From NCBI GenBank assembly GCA_021808875.1, contig JAKBAU010000004.1, positions 1 through 45,732 of the forward strand: DNA of 45,732 nucleotides, written 5' to 3'. Position numbers and translations under genes: made by a program. Of this stretch, positions 1 to 6,257 are shown one piece after another; the stretch's first letter is position 1, and each line of letters begins with the position of its first letter. A model generated the notes under the pieces. That model was given only the letters and a program-made list of their open reading frames with translations. It searched no databases and was not told where the DNA came from. The DNA is from Pseudomonadota bacterium (lineage in GTDB: Bacteria > Pseudomonadota > Alphaproteobacteria > Micropepsales > Micropepsaceae).

Positions 1-145
1 GTCCGAAGCTCGTGAATTAGGTCTGCCATTGCCGTCTCCCGATGAAGGAAACCCTACATAATGAGGTTGGGTATGTCAAGTATAACATCGCCACCTTACT
101 TTCCATAAGATAAATTCTGACTTTTTTGTTTGTACGCGCAAAGCT

Positions 146-180
146 AAAATGTCAGGCTTAAGCAAACCAAAAATGTCAGG
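146..180. repeat. Direct repeat AAAATGTCAGG, two copies
   Basis: The 11-mer AAAATGTCAGG occurs at 146-156 and again at 170-180, a 24-bp period. It lies in non-coding sequence just upstream of the ISNCY-like transposase fragment at 231, so it may be the terminal or subterminal repeat of that decayed insertion sequence. The repeat is seen directly; the link to the element end is inference. I see no gene in bases 1-230. Confidence 0.4.
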
Positions 181-230
181 GTCCTCCCTGGTTGCAACGG
201 GCTGGGAGATTGACATTGGGCTGGGTGGCA

Positions 231-320
231 ATGAGCGAGCATGAGCTGCAGCGGATCAGTGTTTTGGCGGAAGTCGTCTACCGGAAGCGAACGGCGGCTG
301 CCGCGCGACAGACAAGATGA
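231..320 (+). pseudogene. Remnant of an ISNCY-family transposase (N-terminus only)
   Basis: An ATG at 231 opens a 29-codon frame beginning MSEHELQRISVLAEVV and continuing YRKRTAAAARQTR before a stop. From memory this resembles the conserved start of ISNCY-type transposases (MSEhxLqRIxVLxEVxxgRRTvxsAAxvL), normally more than 400 residues. The HTH that should follow is missing, so only the first helix survives. Similarity is judged by eye and no alignment was run. The fragment sits next to the 24-bp-spaced direct repeats at 146-180, which may be the end of the same element. Confidence 0.5.
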
Positions 321-353
321 GAGCGCTCAGTATCAAATTGTTCAGCACCTGGC

Positions 354-383
354 GGGGCCGCGGGACTTTTAGCCGGCGGCCCC
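354..383 (-). terminator. Possible terminator of the histone-like gene
   Basis: GGGGCCGC at 354-361 pairs with GCGGCCCC at 376-383 around a 14-nt loop, just past the stop of the minus-strand gene ending at 392. No T-run follows on the minus strand, so this is only a terminator-like hairpin. Confidence 0.35.
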
Positions 384-391
384 GATGCAAA

Positions 392-904
392 TTATTCAGA
401 GACGATGACGCCGTTTTCTTCCTGCGGAATTTCGGCGGGCACAGGGTCTTCGACCTGCGGTGGTTCAGCAGGTTGGACGATGGCTGGTGCCTTTTTCTGT
501 ACAACCCTTTTCACGGGTGCCTTCCCGCGGGGCTTTGATGAAGCTTGTTTGGCTGTAGCCTTCTCTGCCGCAGCGAGTTGGGTCTCAAGTTCTGCGATGC
601 GCGCGTTGGCGGCCTTCAATTCCCGAGTTGCGATACGATTTTTGGTCCGCAGCGCCGCAACGGAAGCTTCCAGCTTCTCAATAGCAGCCCGCAGGTCAGC
701 TTTGGCCACCACCGGCGCCCTTGTTGCACGCCTTGCCTCTTGGGGGACTTGCTGCGCTGCTGGCTTGACGGCTGCTCGTGTAGCCTTCACCCGTGCTTTG
801 CTGGGCTCCTTCCTAGCTGCCGCAGACTTGGCGGTTGCCCTTCGTGTGGAGACTTTTGCGGCCACTTTTTGAGTGGCCGATTTTTTTAGGGCTGTCCGTG
901 CCAT
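392..904 (-). CDS. Histone H1-like / AlgP-like basic Ala-Lys-rich protein
   Basis: 170 residues. The first 70 or so are a low-complexity basic region rich in Lys, Ala, Arg and Thr (MARTALKKSATQKVAAKV...). A central helical stretch (ADLRAAIEKLEASVAALRTKNRIA through ETQLAAAEKA, about residues 72-118) looks like a coiled coil. The tail moves from basic Pro/Lys to acidic (EDPVPAEIPQEENG). This composition fits bacterial H1-like nucleoid proteins that bind DNA without strong specificity. I chose the ATG at 904 because GGAGAT lies 6 nt upstream. The frame stays open to an ATG at 1180, which would add a hydrophobic segment and sequence that does not look coding. Role (compaction or silencing of the element) is inferred from composition only. 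Confidence 0.6.
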   Translation of the reverse strand: MARTALKKSATQKVAAKVSTRRATAKSAAARKEPSKARVKATRAAVKPAAQQVPQEARRATRAPVVAKADLRAAIEKLEASVAALRTKNRIATRELKAANARIAELETQLAAAEKATAKQASSKPRGKAPVKRVVQKKAPAIVQPAEPPQVEDPVPAEIPQEENGVIVSE

Positions 905-1206
905 TGTCGTATCTCCGTGATCGTGCGATGCGCGCCATGTACCTGTGGCACGATGCGCCTGTAAAGACAGACAAATTCCGCAGCGCGCCACATCAAAGGT
1001 TTTTTCCGTCGATCTCAAGCCGTTCGAACTGTGCAAATTCTGCGCCCATACTCCGGAGATAAAGCCCAACAGGATGGAAGCTACGGAAGTGAGCAGGATG
1101 AGCGTGACCATCCAGACGGGATGTATGATAGCCGCTGCCCACGAGATAATGGCCGCCGACTCTGACTGCTTGCTTAGCAATTTCAGCCCATGATACGCGC
1201 GACCGT
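905..1206. other. Intergenic stretch, no convincing gene
   Basis: About 300 bp between the minus-strand histone-like gene and the small plus-strand gene at 1207. The minus strand is open through most of it and would encode a hydrophobic helix around 1050-1130, but there is no ribosome site and the residues nearer 905 look non-coding. It presumably carries the promoter of the histone-like gene. Confidence 0.4.
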
Positions 1207-1359
1207 ATGAGCGACGTATCGCATGAAACCCACATTGCCCACCGAATCAGCGAGCTGAAAACAACGATCGATCACGCTCAAGCCGAACTCGATGAGCTTT
1301 TGGCGGCTCAAGAGATGCTTCGAAAATTTAGCGCCACTGACGATCAACACCAAACTTAG
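1207..1359 (+). CDS. Small coiled-coil protein (50 aa), unknown function
   Basis: The ATG at 1207 opens a 50-codon frame reading MSDVSHETHIAHRISELKTT, then IDHAQAELDELLAAQEMLRK and a polar tail. The middle has heptad-like spacing of Ile/Leu/Ala typical of a short coiled coil. No strong Shine-Dalgarno is visible, so the call rests on codon character and helix pattern. I do not recognise the family. It lies 66 bp before panC on the same strand and 300 bp from the divergent histone-like gene. Confidence 0.4.
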   Translation: MSDVSHETHIAHRISELKTTIDHAQAELDELLAAQEMLRKFSATDDQHQT

Positions 1360-1425
1360 AATCTTACTGTGACCCGCCGATCGGGCGGTCTGCTCACCAA
1401 TCAGGTAAATGCCAAAGAATAACCA

Positions 1426-2250
1426 ATGATCATCGCCAGAACACTGCAAGAATTGCACGATGCTCGCACTGCACTCGGGCCTGTATGTTTCGTTCCCACA
1501 ATGGGCGCATTGCATGATGGGCATCTCGCCCTCATTGCCGCGGCAGAAACCTCCGGCATGCCCACAGCGGCCAGTATATTCGTCAACCCAACTCAGTTTG
1601 GTCCCTCAGAAGATTTTGCGCGCTACCCGCGTGATGAGACAGCGGACCTCGCCAAGCTGGCTGCTGCCGGCTGCGCCTTAGTCTGGCTGCCCGCGGTGGA
1701 AACCATGTATCCCCCGCAAGCCGCGACAATGATCCACGTCAATGGCCCGGCCACAAAGTGGGAAGGCGCAACACGGCCAGGGCATTTCGCGGGTGTGGCC
1801 ACGGTCGTCGCCAAACTTTTCGGACAGATGCAGCCCAGCGCCGCCTATTTCGGCGAAAAAGATTGGCAGCAGATCCAGGTCGTGCGCCGCATGGCCACCG
1901 ACTTGCACCTGCCCGTGCGCATTGTGACCGTGCCCACAGTGCGCGAAACTGATGGCCTGGCGAGATCCTCACGCAATATCTATCTCTCCGCCGCACAGCG
2001 TGAAACCGCGCCCGCGCTCTATGCCACCCTCACCCGTACCGCCGCGGCAATCACCGCCGGTCACGATGTGCCAGAGGCCCTGCACGCCGCCCGCCAGCAG
2101 CTTCTCCAGGCGGGCATGGATCCGGACTACATTGCGCTCGTCCATGCGGAATCACTGGAGCCTATCACCACCCTCACCCACCCTGCCCGTCTCCTCGCCG
2201 CGGCAAAGCTGGGACCGGTTCGCCTGCTCGACAATATCGCAGTCGAGTGA
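1426..2250 (+). CDS. panC: Pantothenate synthetase (pantoate--beta-alanine ligase)
   Basis: 274 residues, the normal length. PanC joins pantoate and beta-alanine using ATP, the last step of vitamin B5 synthesis in the cytoplasm. Visible family signatures are PTMGALHDGH (residues 24-33, the HIGH-type ATP site), FVNPTQFGPSEDFARYPR (pantoate pocket), AAYFGEKDWQQ and LARSSRN (the KMSKS-like loop). The start is the ATG at 1426; no better alternative lies upstream. No panB accompanies it, so the pathway must be completed elsewhere in the genome. Its presence on a conjugative element suggests either a chromosome-derived cargo gene or an essential plasmid-borne gene. The downstream tetR gene is convergent. 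Confidence 0.95.
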   Translation: MIIARTLQELHDARTALGPVCFVPTMGALHDGHLALIAAAETSGMPTAASIFVNPTQFGPSEDFARYPRDETADLAKLAAAGCALVWLPAVETMYPPQAATMIHVNGPATKWEGATRPGHFAGVATVVAKLFGQMQPSAAYFGEKDWQQIQVVRRMATDLHLPVRIVTVPTVRETDGLARSSRNIYLSAAQRETAPALYATLTRTAAAITAGHDVPEALHAARQQLLQAGMDPDYIALVHAESLEPITTLTHPARLLAAAKLGPVRLLDNIAVE

Positions 2251-2332
2251 CTGCCTCCGTCAGCGCGCCTCAGAAAATCTTCGGCCAGACGCTACGCAAC
2301 GCCAGACAACAAACCAGCATCAGGCGCCGGCC

Positions 2333-2935
2333 CTACGCCGGTTCTGCCTTGCCCGCGTTATGGCGCGCAAGCGCGTCTTCGACGAAGGCAAGTGCCTCTG
2401 CATGGCCGTGAGTGAGACCAAGGCTGGACTCAACCACAATCATGCGCGCGAGGGCCACGGCAATCATCACCAACCCGGCCGCGGACTCTTTGTCAACGCC
2501 GCCAGGGACAAGTAAGCGTGACACGGCTTCAATCTGAATAGCACGAAAATGCTGCGCGCCCTGGATAATCTCGGCCCGAACCGCTTCACGATGTGTGGCG
2601 ATGGACGCAATCTCACTGCCCAGCGCCGCATCTGAAGCGTCGCTATTAAGTTTCCATATCTCCCGCAATGGCTCCGGAGAGGCTAGGGCTTCCTCAAAGC
2701 GCGTCAGCCGGCGCTGATGCACACGCCGCACAAGGGCCAGGATCAGATCATCCATCGTCATGAAGTAGTAATAGAGCAGTTGTGTCTTTAGCCCGGCGCG
2801 CGCAGCCACCTGCCGGGCTGTCAAAGCGGGAAAGCCCTCATCGCGCAAAACTTCCTCGGCAGCGTCAATAAAACGCGTCCGGTTATGCGCGCTTTCCGAA
2901 CCGATTCTGCGGCCAGGCACTGATATCGTATCCAT
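2333..2935 (-). CDS. TetR/AcrR-family transcriptional regulator
   Basis: 200 residues from the ATG at 2935 (MDTISVPGRRIGSESAHNRT...). The N-terminal HTH is clear: an AAEEVLRDEGFPALTARQVA helix pair then ARAGLKTQLLYYYF, the classic TetR recognition-helix/YYHF signature, followed by MDDLILALVRR. The C-terminal half is a helical ligand/dimer domain not assignable to a ligand. GAGGAG lies only 3 nt before this ATG, so a start further upstream (up to 2977) is possible. A perfect 6+3+6 palindrome lies at 3006-3020, 71 bp upstream, and its core recurs before virB1. This regulator is therefore a candidate controller of both itself and the transfer operon; that link is inference. Confidence 0.85.
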   Translation of the reverse strand: MDTISVPGRRIGSESAHNRTRFIDAAEEVLRDEGFPALTARQVAARAGLKTQLLYYYFMTMDDLILALVRRVHQRRLTRFEEALASPEPLREIWKLNSDASDAALGSEIASIATHREAVRAEIIQGAQHFRAIQIEAVSRLLVPGGVDKESAAGLVMIAVALARMIVVESSLGLTHGHAEALAFVEDALARHNAGKAEPA

Positions 2936-3005
2936 AAACTCCTCGTGTATCATCTTCATCAAGTGGTCGATAACCATAAACGTGATGCAAGCCGCATGAA
3001 AGATG

Positions 3006-3020
3006 CCGACATATTGTCGG
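3006..3020. promoter_or_regulatory. Palindromic operator CCGACA-TAT-TGTCGG upstream of tetR
   Basis: CCGACATATTGTCGG is a perfect inverted repeat (6-bp arms, 3-bp centre) in the 312-bp gap between tetR and the WGR gene. The 15-mer GCCGACATATTGTCG (3005-3019) recurs exactly at 4665-4679 before virB1. TetR-family proteins commonly bind such palindromes near their own promoter. Binding is inference. The rest of the gap (2936-3247) shows no gene. Confidence 0.5.
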
Positions 3021-3247
3021 TTATTCCCGCCTTACGTTCGGCCCTTGCACAAATAGGGGCTTGGTCAGTGCGCCAGGCGGGGCAGCCCAGCGTCACCGCT
3101 TACCCGTGCGGCATTCAAACCGGCGCATTGTCTGTTGCAGGCATGCATTTTGCGAATCGCCGTGATTCCCAATCGACTCGGCTCCCAGCCGCCGAATTAG
3201 CATAGTATAGGCCCGTATCAACTCAAACACGGCGAGACCCTTCGCAG

Positions 3248-3544
3248 ATGATCGATCACTTGAGCTGCGGCAAAGCCGGCACAACTCTGGTTCTCTCGCG
3301 TATACGAGTCGAACGGAATGAACGGCGCTTTTACGCCATCTCTGTCATCACCGACCTCTTTGGCAACCATCTCGTGCTTCGAAACTGGGGCCGCATCGGG
3401 ACCGGCGGGCGCATCCGCTTTGATCGACACCACGGACCTGATGAAGCAGTCGCCGCACTCGAGCGACTTGCCCGCCAGAAAACAAAACGTGGCTATGTGA
3501 GCGTGGGCTCCGGTATATCTTTAGTAATACGCAACGATCGTTAA
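3248..3544 (+). CDS. Stand-alone WGR-domain protein
   Basis: 98 residues. A single WGR domain spans about residues 18-95: RIRVERNERRFYAISVITDL, then the signature LRNWGRIGTGGR (W47-G48-R49), then DEAVAALERLARQKTKRGY near the end. WGR domains occur in PARPs and in small solitary bacterial proteins and are thought to bind nucleic acid. Short single-domain WGR proteins are common on alphaproteobacterial plasmids. The ATG at 3248 lacks a clear Shine-Dalgarno. It stands alone between two long intergenic regions. Family assignment is firm; function is unknown. Confidence 0.8.
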   Translation: MIDHLSCGKAGTTLVLSRIRVERNERRFYAISVITDLFGNHLVLRNWGRIGTGGRIRFDRHHGPDEAVAALERLARQKTKRGYVSVGSGISLVIRNDR

Positions 3545-3907
3545 AATACTGTGTCTCTTAACTGTCATCTTAGCCTGTGCATGCGGGCAAAGTTGCAGTT
3601 TAATCAGGCCGATCATTCAGATTGAATTCGCAACACACCCCCGACCATCTAATTTCTGATATATTCAGTATCGTTTTGTCCAAGCAAACCTACGAAAATG
3701 ACGAAAAGTTTGTTTTGATACCGTTGACGTCAGTCCAACAAGGTCACCTAAGTTAGAAAATCAACCCCTAGTTTTTGAGGGAATCACCCGCATGTAGCGG
3801 TTGTGACAGATATTGGTCAGCAGTCAATCTAACAACACCCCATAAGACACGGAAGATTAAATCAAGAAAACTAGCCATAAATATATCCGATTATTATTGA
3901 CTCCCGT
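3545..3907. other. AT-rich intergenic region, no gene seen
   Basis: About 360 bp clearly more AT-rich than its flanks, with no coding frame I can support. It contains scattered A/T runs and TTGACG at 3723 and TTGACT at 3897 as possible -35 elements, without convincing -10 partners at 16-18 bp. It could hold promoters for the gene at 3908; I found no iteron series, so an origin is not claimed. Confidence 0.35.
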
Positions 3908-4423
3908 ATGTATAAAAGGCACCAATCGGACACCCAACTTAACCTTCGGTGGCAGATAAATGCGAGCCAAAGTCAAGTACATACGGGCAAAAGCATGGTA
4001 CGATACACGCTCAATTCAGCTATTCCGGGGGAATCGTTGGGCAGAGCGGGACGACCAAGGCAAGCACGTAAGGGATTTGAGAAAGCAGAGATCTCTGTCT
4101 TCTTGGCGGAGGGCGAGCGGATCGTTGGCGCCTATGTGGTCTCGCGCGCCGGAAAGCCTGTCTCCTCAGCATACACGCCATCCTTCGACTACTCCCTCTT
4201 TGTCAGCATTACGGGATTACGCGGCTACTACGCCTATTTGGAGGGCGACCGCACCAATAAGCCGCGAATCTTTCGGTCATTCGACAGAATCCTCAAAATG
4301 CTTCGTGATCTCGGCTACAACGGTCCGATTACGCTTTACGCTGAGGGCGATGCACGCACGCCGCCAGCCGCTGGGGGAGCGACGCGCCGCCGGCCAGGCG
4401 ACAAAAGCCAAACCAAGGCATAA
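3908..4423 (+). CDS. Hypothetical protein of unknown family
   Basis: 171 residues from 3908, or 142 from a second in-frame ATG at 3995 (MVRYTLNSAIPGES...). The first 29 residues look non-coding, so the later start may be right; neither has a good ribosome site. The conserved-looking core is KAEISVFLAEGERIVGAYVV, then FVSITGLRGYYAYLEGDR, then SFDRILKMLRDLGYNGPITL, a mixed alpha/beta pattern ending in a helix-turn. The tail is basic (TRRRPGDKSQTKA). No signal peptide or membrane segment is visible. I do not recognise a family. It precedes the virB operon on the same strand by about 310 bp. Confidence 0.5.
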   Translation: MYKRHQSDTQLNLRWQINASQSQVHTGKSMVRYTLNSAIPGESLGRAGRPRQARKGFEKAEISVFLAEGERIVGAYVVSRAGKPVSSAYTPSFDYSLFVSITGLRGYYAYLEGDRTNKPRIFRSFDRILKMLRDLGYNGPITLYAEGDARTPPAAGGATRRRPGDKSQTKA

Positions 4424-4664
4424 GCACCAAGCCACTCCTTCTCTGAAGCGTAGCGCCATTCAATGGCCTGCAGGTGGAGCATGTCGATCGTCTGATTCAA
4501 TATCTCTTTTGGTGGCCCAATTTTCGATTGCAAATAACGCTGCACAGCCACCTACCAGGCTATCGACTGGATAGCTCTAGGCTTTCCTCAAAACTCCGAG
4601 ACCAAGGTTCACCGCACGAGTTTCCCTGCCTCGGTGCCAGGGTAATCGCGGGCTGACTACTGCT

Positions 4665-4679
4665 GCCGACATATTGTCG
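4665..4679. promoter_or_regulatory. Second copy of the palindromic operator, before virB1
   Basis: GCCGACATATTGTCG repeats exactly the 15-mer at 3005-3019; here the palindrome is CGACA-TAT-TGTCG. It lies 55 bp before the chosen virB1 start, at the head of the transfer operon. A regulator bound here could silence or activate the operon; the TetR protein at 2333-2935 is the nearest candidate. The gap 4424-4733 otherwise shows no gene. Confidence 0.5.
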
Positions 4680-4733
4680 ACAGCCGATGAGACGCTGCCT
4701 CCGCACTGTGCCACGGCAACTGGGAAACGCACA

Positions 4734-5537
4734 ATGATCAGGCTGTTCAAGCAACGATATGCTCTCTTCCTCGCTGCTGGTGCAGTCTGGGCGGCGTGTG
4801 GGGTGCCGGACAGAGCGGAGGCAGCACCGTTATCCAAAGCAGATTTTAAGGCTTTAGCCTTACGTTGCGCGCCTTCAGTGCCAGTCAAAACGCTCGAAGC
4901 AATCGCAATGACCGAAAGCGGCCTCAATCCTTGGGCTCTCCACGACAACACAACGAATATCAGTGCCACGCCTCAAACTGCCCAAGCCGCATTAGCGGAA
5001 GCTCAGACCTGGATTGGTCAGGGAGATTCAGTCGATCTCGGGCTGATGCAAATCAATTCCACAAATCTTTCTTCACTCGGCGCAACAGCGCGCGCGGCAT
5101 TGGACCCATGTGCCTCTTTGGCAAGCGGCGCCGCCATACTTCAAGCCGCGTACGCAGGCGGCAACACCAGCGCCGCGCAGCAGGCCGCACTGCTCATGGC
5201 GCTTTCACGCTACAATACAGGGTCCCCTTTTAAGGGCATCCTCAACGGGTATGCCCGGCAGGTCATCTCCGCCGCCAACGCATCTGTCACACCGCCTGCT
5301 AAATCCCCAACCCCGCGCCGCAGAACTGCCATCTCTAGCCAATATAGGCCCCCAGCCTGGAATGTTTGGGCAAACGCCTCGTACGCACAGACCCACGGCG
5401 CCTCCTGGCTGATCCCGTTGATTTCTGCCCCGAGGGCCACAGCGAACTCTCGGCAGTCTCCGGCACACCTCACTGCGTCTTCCGCTGCCGTGAAAACACT
5501 GTTGGCGACAAATGAAAGCCCCACGTCTCCCCCGTAA
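4734..5537 (+). CDS. virB1: VirB1-like lytic transglycosylase
   Basis: 267 residues from the ATG at 4734; the frame also opens at 4674, but 4734 places a signal peptide at the very N-terminus (MIRLFKQRYALFLAAGAVWA...DRAEA, cleavage near APL). The SLT/lysozyme-like domain is visible as LEAIAMTESGLNPWALHDNT (catalytic Glu in the TESGLNP motif), DLGLMQINSTNLSSLG and ALSRYNTGS. It is a periplasmic enzyme that cuts peptidoglycan so the secretion channel can assemble. The Pro/Ser-rich C-terminal 80 residues match the poorly conserved VirB1 tail. It is the first gene of the virB operon, with virB2 following after 17 bp. Confidence 0.85.
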   Translation: MIRLFKQRYALFLAAGAVWAACGVPDRAEAAPLSKADFKALALRCAPSVPVKTLEAIAMTESGLNPWALHDNTTNISATPQTAQAALAEAQTWIGQGDSVDLGLMQINSTNLSSLGATARAALDPCASLASGAAILQAAYAGGNTSAAQQAALLMALSRYNTGSPFKGILNGYARQVISAANASVTPPAKSPTPRRRTAISSQYRPPAWNVWANASYAQTHGASWLIPLISAPRATANSRQSPAHLTASSAAVKTLLATNESPTSPP

Positions 5538-5554
5538 TCCCAGAGGAACCCGTG

Positions 5555-5923
5555 ATGAACAAAATCGCCGTCAGCATGCGCCATTCCACGAAGCAATCCC
5601 TCTCCCAATTGCAGAGTTTCGTAACACCCTTGCTTCCTCTCAACGTGCAACGGGCATCCCTCGCTACCGCTCTCTTTTCGGCACCAACCTTCGCGTACGC
5701 CCAAACAGTCAGCGGTGGTGCAAGCCCGCAGACCATGATCAACAATATTTGTACGTTTATCCTCGGTCCGTTCGGTCAGACGCTCGCTGTACTCGGCATC
5801 ATCGGAATTGGCATCCTCTTCATGTTTGGCCGCGCCTCGCTCGGCATCATTGCCGGCATCATTGGCGGCATCGTCATCATGTTCGGCGCCTCGTATCTCG
5901 GTTCACAGCTCACCGGAGGTTGA
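5555..5923 (+). CDS. virB2: VirB2-like major pilin
   Basis: 122 residues from the ATG at 5555, with AGAGG 8 nt upstream. A GTG sits directly before it at 5552. A long leader (to about residue 50, ending FAYAQ) is followed by two hydrophobic helices: ICTFILGPFGQTLAVLGIIG and a glycine/isoleucine-rich segment IIAGIIGGIVIMFGASYLGS. Order, size and topology fit VirB2/TrbC pilins, which form the T-pilus after leader cleavage. The unusually long leader is typical of this family. It lies between virB1 and virB3, with only 1 nt between its stop and the virB3 ATG. Confidence 0.85.
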   Translation: MNKIAVSMRHSTKQSLSQLQSFVTPLLPLNVQRASLATALFSAPTFAYAQTVSGGASPQTMINNICTFILGPFGQTLAVLGIIGIGILFMFGRASLGIIAGIIGGIVIMFGASYLGSQLTGG

Positions 5924-5924
5924 G

Positions 5925-6257
5925 ATGGAGCCACTCGAGACAGATACTCTCTACTTGGCCGCGACACGTCCTGCACTGTTCATGGGCGTTCCTCTGGCCG
6001 TAGGTGCCCTGTTGCTCATGCTTGGCGGCCTCATCGTCGTCCTTATGAAAAACCCCCTTTATCTAGCCGTGATGCTGCCGCTTTGGTTCGCCGCCCGCGA
6101 GATGGTGTCACGCGACTATAATGCGGTAGGGGTCGTACTGCTCTACCTACGGACAGCTGGCCGGTCGGTCGATAATCACATGTGGGGCGGGGCGTCTGTC
6201 TCCACTTTCCCGATCAAGATTAAAAATCGCGGCCGGGGCATGATCGATGTGGGGTGA
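5925..6257 (+). CDS. virB3: VirB3-like inner-membrane protein
   Basis: 110 residues from the ATG at 5925, with GGAGG 5 nt upstream; the longer open frame is not needed. MEPLETDTLYLAATRPALFM is the usual VirB3 opening, followed by two adjacent hydrophobic segments (VPLAVGALLLMLGGLIVVLM and LYLAVMLPLWFAAREM). VirB3 sits in the inner membrane with VirB4 and is needed for pilus assembly. The end overlaps virB4 by 11 bp, implying translational coupling. Confidence 0.88.
   Translation: MEPLETDTLYLAATRPALFMGVPLAVGALLLMLGGLIVVLMKNPLYLAVMLPLWFAAREMVSRDYNAVGVVLLYLRTAGRSVDNHMWGGASVSTFPIKIKNRGRGMIDVG

Noticed and set aside
905..1180. Minus-strand extension that would give the histone-like protein a membrane anchor
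   Set aside because: A good ribosome site sits at the ATG at 904, and the residues between the hydrophobic part and 904 do not look coding.
3723..3916. Promoter for the gene at 3908 (TTGACG at 3723, TTGACT at 3897)
   Set aside because: No -10 element at an acceptable distance from either -35-like hexamer.
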